A stretch of DNA of 64,000 bases, from positions 5,512,236 to 5,576,235 of the forward strand of contig NC_079380.1 of the NCBI RefSeq assembly GCF_021018895.1. The letters are read 5' to 3'. Below, in pieces: positions 61,341-64,000 of the stretch. Under the pieces are notes generated by a model. It worked only from the letters and a program-made list of their open reading frames with translations. It did no database searches and was not told the DNA's origin. Origin of the DNA: Seriola aureovittata (taxonomy: Eukaryota > Chordata > Actinopteri > Carangiformes > Carangidae). The translations under genes and the position numbers were made by a program. Each line of letters starts with the position of its first letter. Positions within the stretch are counted from its first letter, which is position 1.

Positions 61341-62551
61341 GGAATCACGGCCGTGGGCGGGGGCTTTTTTTAAGCCCAAATGTAGAAGAACTCACAATTC
61401 ACAGACATACAGCTGATTTTCTGTTTGAGGTCCTGAGCGTTTGTAACAAAAAGCAGGATGTTCCCTCTTTCCCACATTCTGCACCCTTTTAATTCCACTG
61501 TGTGTCACAGCCTATACTAGGTGACGCTTATAAAAAGTAACTACAGCTACATAAGTGCTACTAGTTGTAACAGGTCATAATATGACTCCACATTTATTAT
61601 AGGCTCACTTGCAGATACAAGTCTATATTTAGAAAATCTTGTATCTCTCTGGTGCATTGGCATAAAAAGGCTTAAGATTAATGTAAAACCACCACAGACA
61701 TAAAGTGCAGAAAAACACCATGAGGTAAAAAACCAAGTATGTTATTATTAACTATCAATGTCAGGGGAATGAAGAAGTGAAGAAGAAGAAGAAGTGGGTG
61801 GAGGATGTTGATGCAAAACTTTCTGCAGCTCATATGATGGAGCTGTGAGTCAGAGTCAGTCATCTTCTCCTTCAGCAGGAAAAAAAAAAAATTGACCCTC
61901 ATGGGATGAGCTGGACTACTTTCAGTTTGTCTCTGAGTTTTTTGAGAGAACAGTTCTACAGCAACGCTTTTACCCTGCGATCCTTCATCCGTTGTCTTTC
62001 TCCATGAGCCGAAGCACCCAACAGAGACACCGTAGCCGCCCTGAAGAGTTAGAGCTTCATCCGGTTTGGTGGGATTTGTTTGAAGCTGCTGAATTGGCAT
62101 CTTACCTCTGATTTCCTGGTGTTGCCATCCTCCTGTGTTTTCTCTTGATCACCCCCTTTTTTAGAAACACATGAATGAAGCAATAAGGTCGTGGTCACAA
62201 CAGATTCTTGTGTTTACCTGATGAAGGAGAACAGGGACAGTTAAGGTCATACTGGTATTTTAAAGTGAGTTCTGTGCTAATATGGCACCAATCACAGGGA
62301 AGAAAGACTTACAATTGATTAATGTGTGTTTTTTTTTCTATCTGCACTGCAATATTTCACCAAAGCCTGACATCAAAGTTTGCTCTACGCTGTCAGAGAG
62401 TCTGTGGGTGTGGGTGTGTTAGAGACAAGAGACAGAGGAAAGACAAAGGGAGAGAGAGCCTCTGTTATCACATTAATTATTGCTTCACTCAGAACCAGGG
62501 CACGGCAGATAGCAGAGTGACTAGTGAAAGGAAGACTGAAACGAAACGAAA

Positions 62552-62586
<35 letters not shown>
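62552..62586. repeat. Poly(A) run, about 35 A
   Basis: Long homopolymer after a purine-rich stretch; may be the tail of an old retroposon, source not identified. Confidence 0.9.
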
Positions 62587-62589
<3 letters not shown>

Positions 62590-62758
62590 CAGAACAAAAG
62601 CCATGAAGTCAAAAAAGTTCTTTTTTAGTGTATAGAAGGGGCTTTGCTGTCAAAAATAAACAGAAATGCAATGTCTTGTCTGGGGTGGTGCTGTGATCTG
62701 ATCCGTCTGTTCAAACCCAGAACACACTGAACAGCAGAGAGAGTTGCTGAAGCAGTGG

Positions 62759-62759
<1 letters not shown>

Positions 62760-62793
<34 letters not shown>
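62760..62793. repeat. (CA)n microsatellite
   Basis: About 17 CA units. Confidence 0.95.
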
Positions 62794-62795
<2 letters not shown>

Positions 62796-64000
62796 TTAAA
62801 TTTCTCCCTCTGAGCCATCCACCTTTCATCCTCCATGTGATACCCCAGGTGCCAGAACCCGGCTGCTAAAAATGAACATTAAAACAGGACTGGAAACACA
62901 TTGATCTCTCAGCGATTTGAAGACCGGGGGGGGGACGGGACGAAATGAGTCCTATGGGTGGAAGACAGATCCCAGCCGTGACAGTGGTCGTCATGGTGCA
63001 GGACCAGAGCTGCTGCTCTTTCCACTGATATAAATTGATAGTGATTGTTCATCTGTGCTTCCACCTCAGACAAATACAGAGACCTGACTCTGCATGCAGT
63101 GTCCCATGGGCCCCAACAGCCTGTCCAAAGAGTCTCATCTTCAACCACAGACACCCATCTAGTAACGGCTGTTTGTATTAAAGTGACACTTTGTGCCAAG
63201 TATCTGTAGCGGTGAGCAAGGATGGGTTCACAGGTGTGTCAGTCTTTTCAGTGCATAATTCAAGGGAAAAGCTTTGGAACATGTTCACTTGAGGTGTCCA
63301 ACCCTTGAAAGTGAGTTAGAAACTGATCTTGTATTGGCCTTTATGAATGGGAAGAATGATCGCAGCAAACAAAAACCTGGTTCAATATTCATATTGGCAC
63401 CTGACTACTTTTAAAGCACATGTCGAAAATTGTGAAGCTGTAACAACTAATATGGAAAAACGGTGACGATAAGGAAGTGTAGGACTGTAGGAAAAGCAAA
63501 GCTTGTCCACTTGTGTGTTTTGAGGCCGCTTTCTTGACCAGGTCTCGCTTAATAAAAAAAAAATAAAAAATAAAAAAAAAAAAGGAAAGAGGAAAGAGGA
63601 AAAAAGAAAATGCAAGAAAATCTAATTCAACATTATAGCATTTTTTCCCCACATGGTGTCTTTAAAGAATAACCATATTTACAAACAGGAGTAATTAAAA
63701 ATAAAAAAACAGTAATGATAGGAATGACCATAAAAAAAAATCTAAAAACTGTGTGAATAGAAACAGAACTGCTCACTCATTAAAGGCATAGATAGTTTTT
63801 GTTTTTTCATTGTTTCCACAGACAAACGGCTGCAGAAGAGCATCATCTGGGTGATTTAAAGCCAAATGTTTCCAATGTTGGACCAAAGATGAAAACCCCT
63901 CATCATTGAGGCCTGTTAACTTCAATTGTTCGAGAGGGTTGGTATGAAATTACAGACGTGACGGTAAATGATTCTTTTAAACTTTAGTTTTTCTGATATC

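Larger units (their letters stand above)
61341..64000. other. Upstream flank of stac2, no recognised gene
   Basis: AT-rich DNA with a GAA-rich patch near 61776-61797, poly(A) at 62552-62586, a CA repeat and an A-rich tract near 63549-63584. One short exon-like segment at 62106-62155 is noted as a finding. I looked for FBXL20 coding sequence, the human neighbour, and did not see it. Confidence 0.65.

Noticed and set aside
61341..64000. 3' end of FBXL20, the human neighbour of STAC2
   Set aside because: No leucine-rich repeat or the expected C-terminal coding sequence was seen in this flank.

Overview
This is vertebrate nuclear DNA, almost certainly from a teleost fish. The signs are spliced genes with GT-AG introns, very dense (CA)n/(GT)n microsatellites, an L2-type LINE tail, TTAA-flanked miniature transposons, and three protein genes whose exons read as fish versions of known vertebrate genes. 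No operons, phage, CRISPR or other prokaryotic features are present. Exon boundaries were placed by hand from splice consensus, reading-frame phase and remembered family sequences; no alignment was run.

Layout. (1) About 0.2-11.1 kb, minus strand: adam11, a catalytically dead ADAM of the ADAM11/22/23 group. Thirteen exons are visible, from the signal peptide through the prodomain, furin site and most of the metalloprotease-like domain; the disintegrin, Cys-rich, EGF and membrane parts lie off the left edge. (2) 11.1-14.28 kb: intergenic, between the divergent adam11 and TFIIIA-type genes, with (GT)n and (CAG)n tracts. (3) 14.285-17.044 kb, plus strand: a complete nine-exon, nine-finger C2H2 gene of the TFIIIA/p43 5S-RNA-binding family (378 aa), with CCAAT and TATA-like boxes and a poly(A) signal. 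(4) 17.3-35.0 kb: gene-poor, with microsatellites, a (GATA)n array, SINE-like and MITE-like repeats, and a few unproven exon-like segments. (5) 35.27-60.71 kb, minus strand: complete stac2 (11 core exons, 423 aa), with C1 and two SH3 modules; one intron has a GC donor, and one in-phase extra exon is a candidate cassette. Its introns hold many CA repeats, an L2 tail, MITEs and a 42-nt minisatellite. (6) 60.7-64 kb: stac2 5' flank with some CpG-rich sequence, low-complexity tracts and no recognised gene.

The genes do not form a functional cluster. ADAM11 is a neuronal surface ligand, TFIIIA/p43 binds 5S rRNA genes or 5S RNA (a major oocyte job in fish and frogs), and STAC2 modulates L-type calcium channels. 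As I remember it, ADAM11 and STAC2 both lie on human chromosome 17, which fits their being linked here. I found no undescribed biological system. The most checkable novelties are the stac2 GC-AG intron, the stac2 in-phase cassette-exon candidate, the 42-nt repeat that stays open in translation, and the orphan exon-like segment near 33.1 kb.
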